From: Nocardia fusca NBRC 14340
GTDB taxonomy: Bacteria > Actinomycetota > Actinomycetes > Mycobacteriales > Mycobacteriaceae
Length of the DNA stretch: 64,000 nt
Direction: 5' to 3'
NCBI RefSeq assembly: GCF_001618425.1
Contig: NZ_BDCU01000018.1
Span: 62,001 to 126,000 of the forward strand
Every line of letters starts with the position of its first letter. The first letter of the stretch is position 1. The notes under the pieces are model-generated. The model was not told the origin of the DNA, made no database searches, and saw only the letters and a list, made by a program, of their open reading frames with translations. Positions 1 through 7,697 of the stretch are shown in pieces. A program made the translations under genes and the position numbers.

Positions 1-616
1 GTACAGGTGGGAACACGACCGGAATCGCCGCCGAAGCGAGTACATGCTCGGCCGTGATCTCGACGGCCACGTAATCGATCGGCCGTTCATCGTCGGACGG
101 CGGCAGCGGTGCTTCGTCGGCGCGGTCGACGAACACCACGGTCCGATTGTCCGCACCGGATGTCGCGACCACTGCCAACGTGGCTCGCCTCTCGGTTATG
201 TTGAGGCGCAGCATTTTCCAATCGATAGCGGTGTGGGCTGTGCGGTGCAGGGGAGAAGTATCGAGCAGATTGGTCAACTGCACCCCCGGCATCCCCAGCA
301 GTTGACCGGCAGTGCGGCCCACGAGGCGAGGCAGGCCGATCACCGGGGACCGGAACACGTCGCGGACGGTGATGTCGCGCCACACCTGCAGCGCCTGCTG
401 GGCCTGCTCGTCCGGCGGCAGATGGGACAGGGCGGCGAAGACCGTCGCGTTGATGGCTCCGGCGCTGGTGCCGACGAACCGCACCGTGTCCACACCCGCG
501 TTGCGCAGGCGCGGCACCAGCACCGAGAGCACGCCGGCCTCGTAACCACCACGAGCTCCCGCACCCGCCACGACAACGCTCACCCGGTGGGGCGGGGTAT
601 CAGTCCAGTCGATCAC
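1..616 (-). CDS. Patatin-like phospholipase (3' end outside window)
   Basis: Predicted serine lipid acyl hydrolase of the patatin family. Reading from a GTG at 616 the protein shows the oxyanion-hole glycine motif GAGARGGYEAG at residues 18-28 and the nucleophile elbow GTSAG at 49-53 (Ser51), the two hallmarks near the N-terminus of patatins. The catalytic Asp (DGG) would lie further on, possibly past the window edge. The start is set by a strong AAGGAGGT ribosome site 5 bases upstream of GTG. The reading frame stays open for all 205 visible codons. Substrate unknown; bacterial patatins act on phospholipids or other acyl esters. Confidence 0.85.
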   Translation of the reverse strand, partial: MIDWTDTPPHRVSVVVAGAGARGGYEAGVLSVLVPRLRNAGVDTVRFVGTSAGAINATVFAALSHLPPDEQAQQALQVWRDITVRDVFRSPVIGLPRLVGRTAGQLLGMPGVQLTNLLDTSPLHRTAHTAIDWKMLRLNITERRATLAVVATSGADNRTVVFVDRADEAPLPPSDDERPIDYVAVEITAEHVLASAAIPVVFPPV

Positions 617-876
617 CAGTGACCTCCTTCGTTCCAGTGAAGTTTCTGCTCAGCAGTGCGTCGGGGAATACCTGCAGCATTCTCGGGGTGAATCCCCGGA
701 TTCCGGCGTCTCGCCGACGCCGGAACCGGGTACAGATCGCCTGCCAGGATATGAGCAATTCACCTCGGGGGCCGTCAGCGAACGGGCCCGCGCGTCCGGG
801 CCGGTCCGGTGCCGGCGGCGCCCGTGGAACGGTCCGCGTCGACGCTGTCTCGCCGCATGTGATGTTCACGCGGGCG

Positions 877-897
877 CTGAGCCGGGTCCTGGCTCAG
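877..897 (-). terminator. Hairpin after SnoaL-like gene
   Basis: CTGAGCC and GGCTCAG form a perfect 7-bp stem with a 7-base loop, ten bases beyond the stop of the gene ending at 908. There is no U-tract, as is common in GC-rich actinobacteria, so the terminator role is inferred from position and symmetry. Confidence 0.4.
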
Positions 898-907
898 GAC
901 AGGCTTC

Positions 908-1438
908 TCACTCCGAGCTCCCGAACGCTTTCCCCCGCAGACTGAAACGCGCGAGAAAACTGGTTGTGACCAGCCCGAATATGGATCGGCCACCGCCTCG
1001 GGCGGGAGATTCCTTCTCGGACGCGAACCAGACTTGAAAATTCGCCGGATTGACCGGGAGTGAGATGTGCTCGTGCGTTATCGCCCACACGTCGTCCGTC
1101 CGTCGCAGACAGACTGTTTCGCGCACCCATATCGGCAGCTCGATCCCGCCGCGGCGCATTCCAGAGTCCAGGTGGAGCATGTGGGCGAAAGCCGTGTCTT
1201 CGGCTGTCATAACGGTCAGATCGTGGGTTTCCAAGCCGATGGGGCCTACGTACCCTTCGAACCATCGCACGAAGTTGCGGCGCACTTCGTCGGGACCCGT
1301 GAACCGCAAGGGTGCCACGGCATCGTAATAGACGATGTCCGGTGAATAGAAGGACATGAGGCGATCGATGTCCTTGGACCGCTGTGCGTCGGTGCGGCTC
1401 TCCAGCAACGCCCTGATCTGGACCTCATGCGAGATCAT
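908..1438 (-). CDS. SnoaL-like / nuclear transport factor 2 fold protein
   Basis: A 176-residue protein of the SnoaL/ketosteroid-isomerase superfamily. The typical pattern is visible: N-terminal helices, YSPDIVYYDAVAPLRFTG, a VRRNFVRWFEGY helix, then the strand segments TVMTAEDTAFAHML and ETVCLRRTDDVWAITHEH. The open frame extends upstream to 1726, but ATG 1438 is preceded by CGGAGACACG, a good ribosome site, and the upstream residues look non-coding. A C-terminal tail of about 35 residues follows the fold. The exact reaction is unknown; such proteins are isomerases, cyclases or ligand-binding proteins. Confidence 0.8.
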   Translation of the reverse strand: MISHEVQIRALLESRTDAQRSKDIDRLMSFYSPDIVYYDAVAPLRFTGPDEVRRNFVRWFEGYVGPIGLETHDLTVMTAEDTAFAHMLHLDSGMRRGGIELPIWVRETVCLRRTDDVWAITHEHISLPVNPANFQVWFASEKESPARGGGRSIFGLVTTSFLARFSLRGKAFGSSE

Positions 1439-1783
1439 CGTGTCTCCGTTCGAGATTTCCCGGCTGCGGCCGACTGCTTGGCAGCCGACCCCGCGCTTGC
1501 AGTAATCCGACGAAGTAGCCCGGACAAATGTGAGGTGCCACCGATATCGCGGCGCCGCGGTGCAACCCGGTGAGGGGCCGGGCGAATGACACGACGTCGG
1601 TAGGTCGTGGAGTATTCCTAGGCGGAACCCGGGCGGGAAGGACATCGGGTATCGCAGCACCTGGTCGAGCAGCTCCGTTCGGCTCCCGGCCACCGAGCTC
1701 GGCACCTGCCCGCACGCACGGGTCATCAGCGTCGAGGGTCGGTACGGCGCATGATGTTCAGGCCGTCTCTCGGTGTGGTCGGA
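1439..1783. other. Intergenic region with weak promoter-like match
   Basis: No gene seen. On the minus strand, CTCAC (1534-1530) lies 18 bases from GTCG (1511-1508). This is a degenerate version of the GTCAC-N18-GTCC motif found upstream of four genes further right and would drive the SnoaL-like gene. Two mismatches make it only a candidate. Confidence 0.25.
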
Positions 1784-2158
1784 TCAGTCACGATAGATCG
1801 TTACGTAGGCGTTGGTCGCGGGTCCGATACTGGTGGGCCCCAGGCATGTGGCCGCACCCTGGCCGGTGGGTGGGAAGGAGCCACTCCAGGAGCCCTGGTA
1901 CGGGCCGATGGCCATGAGCGGAAACGCATTCGGTACGCCGTGCAGGCCGAAGCACTCGACGATCAGTGCGTATTCTCTGCCGGCAGGCGCGTCGAGGTCA
2001 TGGCAGGCCGCTGTGGCACCGAAAAGGTCCCGCGTGACGGTACAGTCCTGCGGTGCGGCTTGGGCTGTACCGGAGCCGATCACCGTGGCAAAGCCCAGTA
2101 TCGACACGGTCACCGCCCCGGCCGCGACTCGCGCGGCAGCAGCTGTCGTTCTCTTCAT
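1784..2158 (-). CDS. Small secreted protein with four cysteines
   Basis: A 124-residue exported protein of unknown function. The N-terminus begins MKRTT, then a hydrophobic segment (VAAGAVTVSILGFATVIGS) and a probable signal peptidase site after AQA near residue 34. The mature part is about 90 residues with four cysteines (CTV, ACHD, VECF, TCLG), likely two disulfides. Upstream of ATG 2158 the sequence GAAAGGAATTCG gives a convincing ribosome site. It resembles the many small secreted single-domain proteins of Nocardia and mycobacteria, but I recognise no named family. Confidence 0.8.
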   Translation of the reverse strand: MKRTTAAAARVAAGAVTVSILGFATVIGSGTAQAAPQDCTVTRDLFGATAACHDLDAPAGREYALIVECFGLHGVPNAFPLMAIGPYQGSWSGSFPPTGQGAATCLGPTSIGPATNAYVTIYRD

Positions 2159-2834
2159 CGAATTCCTTTCGATAGATCAGCTGATCATCGGATGCCGACT
2201 CGAGGTCATTCCGGGAGAACCACCTGCCATGGCAGGTTGCTCTCTTGGTGGAGTGCCTCGCGCATGGGGTGTTGCCGGACAGTTCGACCTGTTAGTTGTC
2301 TCTGGCACCGACTCGCCATGTCGATTGGATTATCTGGGCTCGGCCGGGTTGCGGGTAACACGTGAATAGCCAGTCCTGGCCAGGCGCAACAAGACCGGCA
2401 ATATGACCGATATCGACTTCTTTGCCGGTCGGGCAGACTGAGGCCCCGCCGCCGGTGAACGAGTGCCGAGGAGATGGCCCGGCAGGTGAGCTGCACGTCG
2501 GCATGAATGCCCGGTTCAACGGCGTATTCCCGGCAAACGGTGGCCAATCGAAGGGAGCAGGAGAAAGTCGTGACTACCGATTCCGGACAGAAGACGATCG
2601 ACAACGGGGCGCACACCCGTGCCACGCTGCCGCAGGCAGGTGAGAGATAGCTGATGGGTTCGCACCGTTTCCTCGGGCCCGGCGCCGGTGCCGCGCGCGA
2701 AGCCCCGACCGGCCCCAGCTGCTCCTGGAAGTTCATCCAGGCCGACACCCACCGCGTGGATGTCTCCGCCCAGGAGAAAAACCCCAACGGGCTGCCGAAA
2801 GAACACCATCAATCCGTATTGAAGGAGAACCGCA
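2159..2834. other. Gene-poor stretch upstream of YCII gene
   Basis: About 680 bases without a convincing gene. Open frames on both strands lack recognisable folds. It holds only the 26-codon frame at 2570 (listed separately) and presumably the promoters of the flanking genes. It may contain eroded coding sequence, but I recognise nothing. Confidence 0.4.
2570..2650 (+). CDS. Possible 26-residue ORF
   Basis: GTG at 2570 follows AGCAGGAGAAAGTC, a strong ribosome site, and begins VTTDSGQKTIDNGAH before a TAG after 26 codons. The quality of the ribosome site is the only support. It could be a small protein or the preserved start of a gene whose body was lost. Confidence 0.2.
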   Translation: MTTDSGQKTIDNGAHTRATLPQAGER

Positions 2835-3209
2835 GTGCCGCAATACTTCCTGACCCTGCCCCATGACAGTGCCGAGGAACCGACGATGGACTCGATACAG
2901 GATATGGACCCCGCCGAACTGGAAACGATGATGGCCGCCGTCGACAAGTTCAACAGCGACCTCGCCGCCGCCGAGGCGCTGGTCGCCGCCGGCGGGCTGC
3001 ACCCGCCCTCGACCGCGATCACCGTCGACGCCACCGGAAACGTCCCGTCGCACATCCGGGCGCCCTTCGTCGAGGCCACCGAGTACGTCGGTGGCTTCTG
3101 GATCATCAACGCCGACGACGAATCCGCCGCCGTGGCCTGGGCCGAACAAGCCTCCACCGCACTGGGGTCACGCATCGAAGTCCGCGCACTCCAAGAAGCA
3201 CCCCGGTAG
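2835..3209 (+). CDS. YCII/DGPF-family protein
   Basis: A 124-residue protein with the YCII-related (DGPF) fold. It starts PQYFLTLPHDS, which matches the first beta-strand of the family. It continues with helix LETMMAAVDKFNSDL, then AGGLHPPSTAITVDA, the strand FVEATEYVGGFWIINADDE and the helix SAAVAWAEQAS before IEVRAL. The GTG start has GAAGGAGAAC just upstream. DGPF proteins are typically encoded beside ECF42 sigma factors; none sits adjacent here, but a remnant of one lies at 12.7-12.9 kb. Biochemical role unknown. Confidence 0.85.
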   Translation: MPQYFLTLPHDSAEEPTMDSIQDMDPAELETMMAAVDKFNSDLAAAEALVAAGGLHPPSTAITVDATGNVPSHIRAPFVEATEYVGGFWIINADDESAAVAWAEQASTALGSRIEVRALQEAPR

Positions 3210-3376
3210 AGATGTGACAGAAGCCGCCAGGGCACGAACACTGCGGGACTCGCTGAACCGGGAAAGTGCCCGAACGCAGCACATCTGCCGGTTGGGCGAC
3301 CGGAACACCGCATAGATGCCCGCCGCCGCGGCGAGGGGGTAGGTCGCCGCCCGCCGGCCCGAGAAGGGATGTCGTG

Positions 3377-4203
3377 ATGTTCGGGAAACTCTGTGAGGGT
3401 CTGCGGGACAGAATCTTGAAATCTGTCGAGGCGACGAGCCGGAAAGCCGCACAGACTGATCGGAGCGTAGCCGACGGGCTTCGAATAGCCGCCAGCGATC
3501 TCGGCCGGGCGGACAGAACCTTCCGTCCGAGTCCCTTCGAGCAGGCGATGCAGACCATGGGATCGAAGAAGCCGGAGGTGCTGGGCGGGGGGATGAGCAT
3601 GACCTACCTCGCCGCCACGCCGCCGGGTTCCCGGTCGGTGTACAAGCCGGACTTTTTCGAGAACCTGCCATTGTGCCCGAGAGACGCAGGGATACGGCGC
3701 CTCCGATACGGCATCCCGGTCGGAGCCGGGAATCTGGCCGCCCGTGAGGTGAGCGCCTACCGGCTCGACGAAGCACTGGGGTTCGGTCGCGTCCCACCCA
3801 CGGGCCGGGTACAGGGACCGTTCGGGCCGGGCTCCAACCAGCAGTGGGTGTTTCCGAGTCCCGCGTACCCGGCGCTGGTGCGGAGGCAATTGGCCGATGC
3901 GGCCGGGGTCACCCCGGAAGCCCGTGGATTCGCTCTCCCTTCGTAAAGCAGTTTCACCACGTCGAACTGAGTGCGGACACACTGGCTCGGGCGCGCGCGG
4001 TCGACCCCGATCACCTCCGTGCCGCCTGGACGGACGCCGGGCTCGGTGAGAAGGCGATCGAGGGTGCGCTGGCACGGTGGCGCGAAATCTGCGACCACGG
4101 CGCCATTACCGGCGCCGCCTGGCCGGGCGAGATCAACGACGTTGTGGTCAAGCCGAGCACAGCGGCGCTACCCCTCGGGTGGTTGGAAAGCTCACGTCGG
4201 TGA
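3377..4203 (+). pseudogene. Decayed PI3/4-kinase-like gene
   Basis: Two frames together match the intact protein at 32810-33757. The first (from ATG 3377) has the N-terminal helical part and kinase N-lobe: SVYKP with the ATP-contacting lysine, REVSAYRLDEALGFGRVPPT, then GPFGPGSNQQWV. The second frame, from about 3940, gives LSADTLARARAVDPDHLRAAW and IEGALARWREICDHGAITGAAW, matching the C-lobe end of the paralogue. Everything between is gone, including the DRxxxxN catalytic loop and metal-binding Asp, and the frame shifts at the junction. It is therefore a kinase remnant with an internal deletion, not a functional enzyme. Confidence 0.65.
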
Positions 4204-4363
4204 CGCCCGTGAGCAAGCGCCGCAGCGTCGGCGGTGACCGTGGCGGCCTTCCCGCGTCGGTGGGTCGAGTACGACGTGTCGTTCGATCGTTCCCAGAGTT
4301 TCGAGGCTGTGGCCCGTCCCGCGCCTGGTTGGGAATCTCGGCCTACGGCTCCGTCCGGGGCAC

Positions 4364-7162
4364 TCATCGCTGGTTGGTAGCTCGGTTCTCGCGCTTGCGG
4401 GCGCCCTGGTCATTGCCGGCTTCGGTCAGCAGGATCCGGGTGAGTTCGGCACGGGAGTTGACTCCGGCCTTCTGGTACATCTTGCGCAAGTGGTAGTCGA
4501 TCGTCCGGGTGCTGAGGAACATCTGTGCCGCGATATCCCGGTTCGTGTAACCGTCGGCGACGGCTTCGGCGATCCGTGCTTCCTGCGGCGTGAGTTGCAC
4601 GGTACTGGTGGCAGCGCGGGGTTGGATGCGTACGCCTGTGGCGCGCAGTTCTTCTCGGGCGCGATCTGCCCAGAGGTTGGCACCCAGCGTCTGGAAGGTC
4701 TCCAGGGCGGAGTTGAGCGGCGCACGGGCCTCGAACTTCCGTCGGCCGCGGCGCAGATGCCGACCGAAAAGCAGTTGGGTTCTCGCCGTCTCGAACGGCT
4801 GGTCCGTGTGTTCGTGCAGTTCCAGTGCGCGACGGAAATCGGCTGCCGCGTGCTCGGGCGGGGCGAGTAGTGCGCGGCATCTGGCGGCCAAGGCGTTCAG
4901 TTCTGGTGTGTCGGCGGCCTGCGCCCATCGGGTGAACAGTGCCAGTGGTTCGGCGGCCAGGTCGGCGTGGTTCGACTGGACCGCCGCCTCGACCAGGTCG
5001 GGCACGTTCACCACGGTGACGCTGAGGTAGGAGCCGCCGGCCGGCGGCTGGAAGTGCAGCAGCGCCTGTTCGGGCCTGCCGGCCGCAAGTTCGAGCAGGC
5101 CGAGCGCGCGCTGGACGAGGACGACGATGCTGACCATGCCGTGGGCGATCGCGTCGGCCATGACGCGGCCGGCGAGCGTACGGGCCGGCTCGTCGTCGCC
5201 GCGCAGCGCTGCCAGCATGACCTGGGCGCCGCGAAACGCGAGGTGCGCGTTCCGCTGTCCGGTTTCCTCCGTCAGCCGGTAGCCTTCCTCCGCGAACGCG
5301 TCCGCCGAACGGAAACGCCCGCTTGCCAGGTCGTCGATGACCACCCGCCACAACGCCCAGGACAGGGACACCGGTGTCCCGAGGCGTCGTGCGTGTTGCA
5401 TCGCGATCTTGCTCAGGTGTCGCCCGCGCTTCCGGTCTCCGAGTTCCCAGATCATCCCGGCGGCCCAGGCTGCCGGACTCGGATCTGTCAGGTGCTCTGC
5501 CGCGTCCAGATCGCCGGGCTCCAATCCGGCTTCCTTTCCCTTCAGGGTTCGGCAGGTGCCGCGCAGGAGCCGACCGAGAATCTCCCACACGCCGCTGCCG
5601 GAGAGATCGTGCTGCTCGACCACGTTCGACAACTCTGCCCACGCATCCGCCGCGTTGGCGGCGAAGCCGGCTTCCCAGAACCGCATCAGCACCGGGATCG
5701 ACTGTTGCGAACCCGCTTCCAGCGCGCTGGGGAGGATCGGGCGCAGCATCGCCAAAGCGTCGGCGGGCCGGCCGATGTGCAGTTCCAGCGACGCCCGCAG
5801 CAGGGTTGTCCGGAAGCGAAGGGGCTCGAGTGAACTATCCGGTTCGATGCCCTCCAGCATCGTCTTGGCCCGGTCGAAATCTCCGCCATGCCACCATGCT
5901 TCCGCGGATTCGAGCCTGCGCCGGGCCCGACTCAACCCGGGCTCACCCACTTCCATTGCCCGGGCGAGCAGAGCAGCGGTGGTGGCGGAACTCGATCGGG
6001 CGGCGCGGCGCGCCGCTTGCTCCAGTTCTCGGGCGACATCCTCGTCACGTCCTTCCACCCCCTGTCCCAGATGCCACGCACGACGTTCGTCTTCGTCATC
6101 TACCGCGGCTGCCAAGGCTCGATGGGCATTGCGCCGATCCGCCACTGTGGCCCCGTGATAGACAGCGGAGCGAATCAGCGGGTGCCGGAACACCACCGTC
6201 GGCCCTTCCACGGTGACCAGGTCGTCGAGGTCGCCGAGTCCTTCGATAGCGGATTCGAGGTCGGCATCGAACACAGACGCTGCCCGGCGCAACACGTCCC
6301 ACCCGAGATGGCCGTCCGCGGCGATCAACAGCATCAGGCGCTGTAGTGGTTCGCTGTGACAACGAACCCGACGCAGGAACGCCCGCTGCAACTCCTCGAC
6401 GAGTGGCAGGGGCCTCGGTGGCACGCGTGTACCGACGACCGTGGCCGGGAGTTCGCGGATCGCCAGCGGATTGCCCGCAGTGGCATCCAGTACTACATCG
6501 CGCTGCAACGGAGTCAACCGCGTACCGACCTGTTCGACGAGCAGCTGACGCGCCGACGATCGGTCCAGGCCGGCCAACGGCAGGTCCACACCTCCCGTAA
6601 GTTTGAGGCGGTGCCCTTCGTGGGCGCGTGCTGCCAGCACCAGCGCGATCGGCTCGGTGTCCAGACGCCGTGCCACGAACTCGAGGACATTGATCGACGC
6701 GTCGGCGGCCCAGTGTGCGTCGTCCACTATGCAGAGCAGCGGGTTGTCCTCGGCCAGCTCCGACAGCAGCGACAGCGCCGCCAAGCCGACCAGGAATCGA
6801 TCCGGGGTAGGTCCATCCGCCAGCCCGAACACCACCCGGAGTGCGGCTGCCTGCGGTTCGGGTAGCCGATCGAGCAGCTCGAGCGCAGGTTTCAGCAGGT
6901 GGTGCAGTGTCGCGTAGCCGAGGTCGGATTCCCATTCGACGCACGTCACATGTAATACGCGCATATCTGCGGCAGCACGGGCAGCATCATCCAGAAGTGC
7001 GCTTTTGCCGATTCCCGGCTCCCCGTGTACTACAGCGAATCCACCGTTGCCTGCCTGTGCCCGTTCCATCAGGGCTGCCAGTGCACCGCGTTCCTGCTGC
7101 CTGCCATAGAGGGTCGCCGCCGCAGTGTCCGGACCCGCTGGTGAGGGACGCGAGATCGTCAT
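4364..7162 (-). CDS. LAL-type LuxR transcriptional regulator (932 aa)
   Basis: Large ATP-binding LuxR-family activator. Walker A is GEPGIGKS at residues 47-54 and Walker B is LLCIVDDA near 142-149, in an AAA/STAND ATPase. A long helical, TPR-like middle follows, and the C-terminal LuxR helix-turn-helix lies at about 856-915 (QLTPQEARIAEAVADGYTNRDIAAQMF, then RTIDYHLRKMYQKAGV). The length is normal for LAL proteins, which sense a ligand with the middle region and activate promoters. It is divergently transcribed from the LAL gene at 7698, across a 535-bp gap. A short Arg/Asn-rich tail follows the HTH. Confidence 0.93.
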   Translation of the reverse strand: MTISRPSPAGPDTAAATLYGRQQERGALAALMERAQAGNGGFAVVHGEPGIGKSALLDDAARAAADMRVLHVTCVEWESDLGYATLHHLLKPALELLDRLPEPQAAALRVVFGLADGPTPDRFLVGLAALSLLSELAEDNPLLCIVDDAHWAADASINVLEFVARRLDTEPIALVLAARAHEGHRLKLTGGVDLPLAGLDRSSARQLLVEQVGTRLTPLQRDVVLDATAGNPLAIRELPATVVGTRVPPRPLPLVEELQRAFLRRVRCHSEPLQRLMLLIAADGHLGWDVLRRAASVFDADLESAIEGLGDLDDLVTVEGPTVVFRHPLIRSAVYHGATVADRRNAHRALAAAVDDEDERRAWHLGQGVEGRDEDVARELEQAARRAARSSSATTAALLARAMEVGEPGLSRARRRLESAEAWWHGGDFDRAKTMLEGIEPDSSLEPLRFRTTLLRASLELHIGRPADALAMLRPILPSALEAGSQQSIPVLMRFWEAGFAANAADAWAELSNVVEQHDLSGSGVWEILGRLLRGTCRTLKGKEAGLEPGDLDAAEHLTDPSPAAWAAGMIWELGDRKRGRHLSKIAMQHARRLGTPVSLSWALWRVVIDDLASGRFRSADAFAEEGYRLTEETGQRNAHLAFRGAQVMLAALRGDDEPARTLAGRVMADAIAHGMVSIVVLVQRALGLLELAAGRPEQALLHFQPPAGGSYLSVTVVNVPDLVEAAVQSNHADLAAEPLALFTRWAQAADTPELNALAARCRALLAPPEHAAADFRRALELHEHTDQPFETARTQLLFGRHLRRGRRKFEARAPLNSALETFQTLGANLWADRAREELRATGVRIQPRAATSTVQLTPQEARIAEAVADGYTNRDIAAQMFLSTRTIDYHLRKMYQKAGVNSRAELTRILLTEAGNDQGARKRENRATNQR

Positions 7163-7697
7163 CGGGATGTGAGTCTCATCATTCTTCGAAAGTCACTGTT
7201 CGGGCACACCGATCCGACACCGATCTCACGAGGTCCGATCGTCGGACAGCATCCCCTTTGTCCGGTGGTTCGAACATGCGGTATCGGTGTCCGGGGTCCG
7301 ACCGCGTGATCGTACCGAATCCGGCATTCGAATCCACAGTGCCTGGGCCATGGCCGCCGCAGGGGCAGCGCCGGTGGCCGACCACCAGCGTTCGATCCGG
7401 TGGCCTATCGGCGCCGCAACGTGGTCCAACGCTGCTTCAACCGGTGGTGGCAGTCGTCGAGCTCGTGGCGGGCCTTTTCCTGGTGACCTCGACCGCCGGC
7501 TGACTCGGCGATCGATCGGGCGGCCCGTATGAGCCGGACCGCGGTGCAGGCGGCCGAATCCCTGGAAAAGCGGGGCCGGCTACATGAGCCCCGGTATTTC
7601 TCCCCTGGGTGGGTGTCCGGACGTCACCCATGCGGGTGACATCATGAGTTGACCCCGGTGACCAGGGCTTGGTTTCTTCAATGCGGTGGTGGTGTGA
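7163..7697. promoter_or_regulatory. Divergent intergenic region between two LAL regulators
   Basis: This 535-bp gap must hold the promoters of both flanking LAL genes. Near its right end, GTCACCC (7623-7629) and GGGTGAC (7634-7640) form a perfect 7-bp dyad with a 4-base centre. It lies inside a 24-base segment (7625-7648) that recurs inverted at 21111-21134 with one mismatch. A further imperfect dyad, CCCCGGT-G-ACCAGGG, lies at about 7652-7666. No gene was found in the gap. Confidence 0.5.

Noticed and set aside
2206..2787. 193-codon minus-strand frame upstream of the YCII gene
   Set aside because: No domain, poor start and residue composition of a shadow frame; it would overlap the YCII promoter region.
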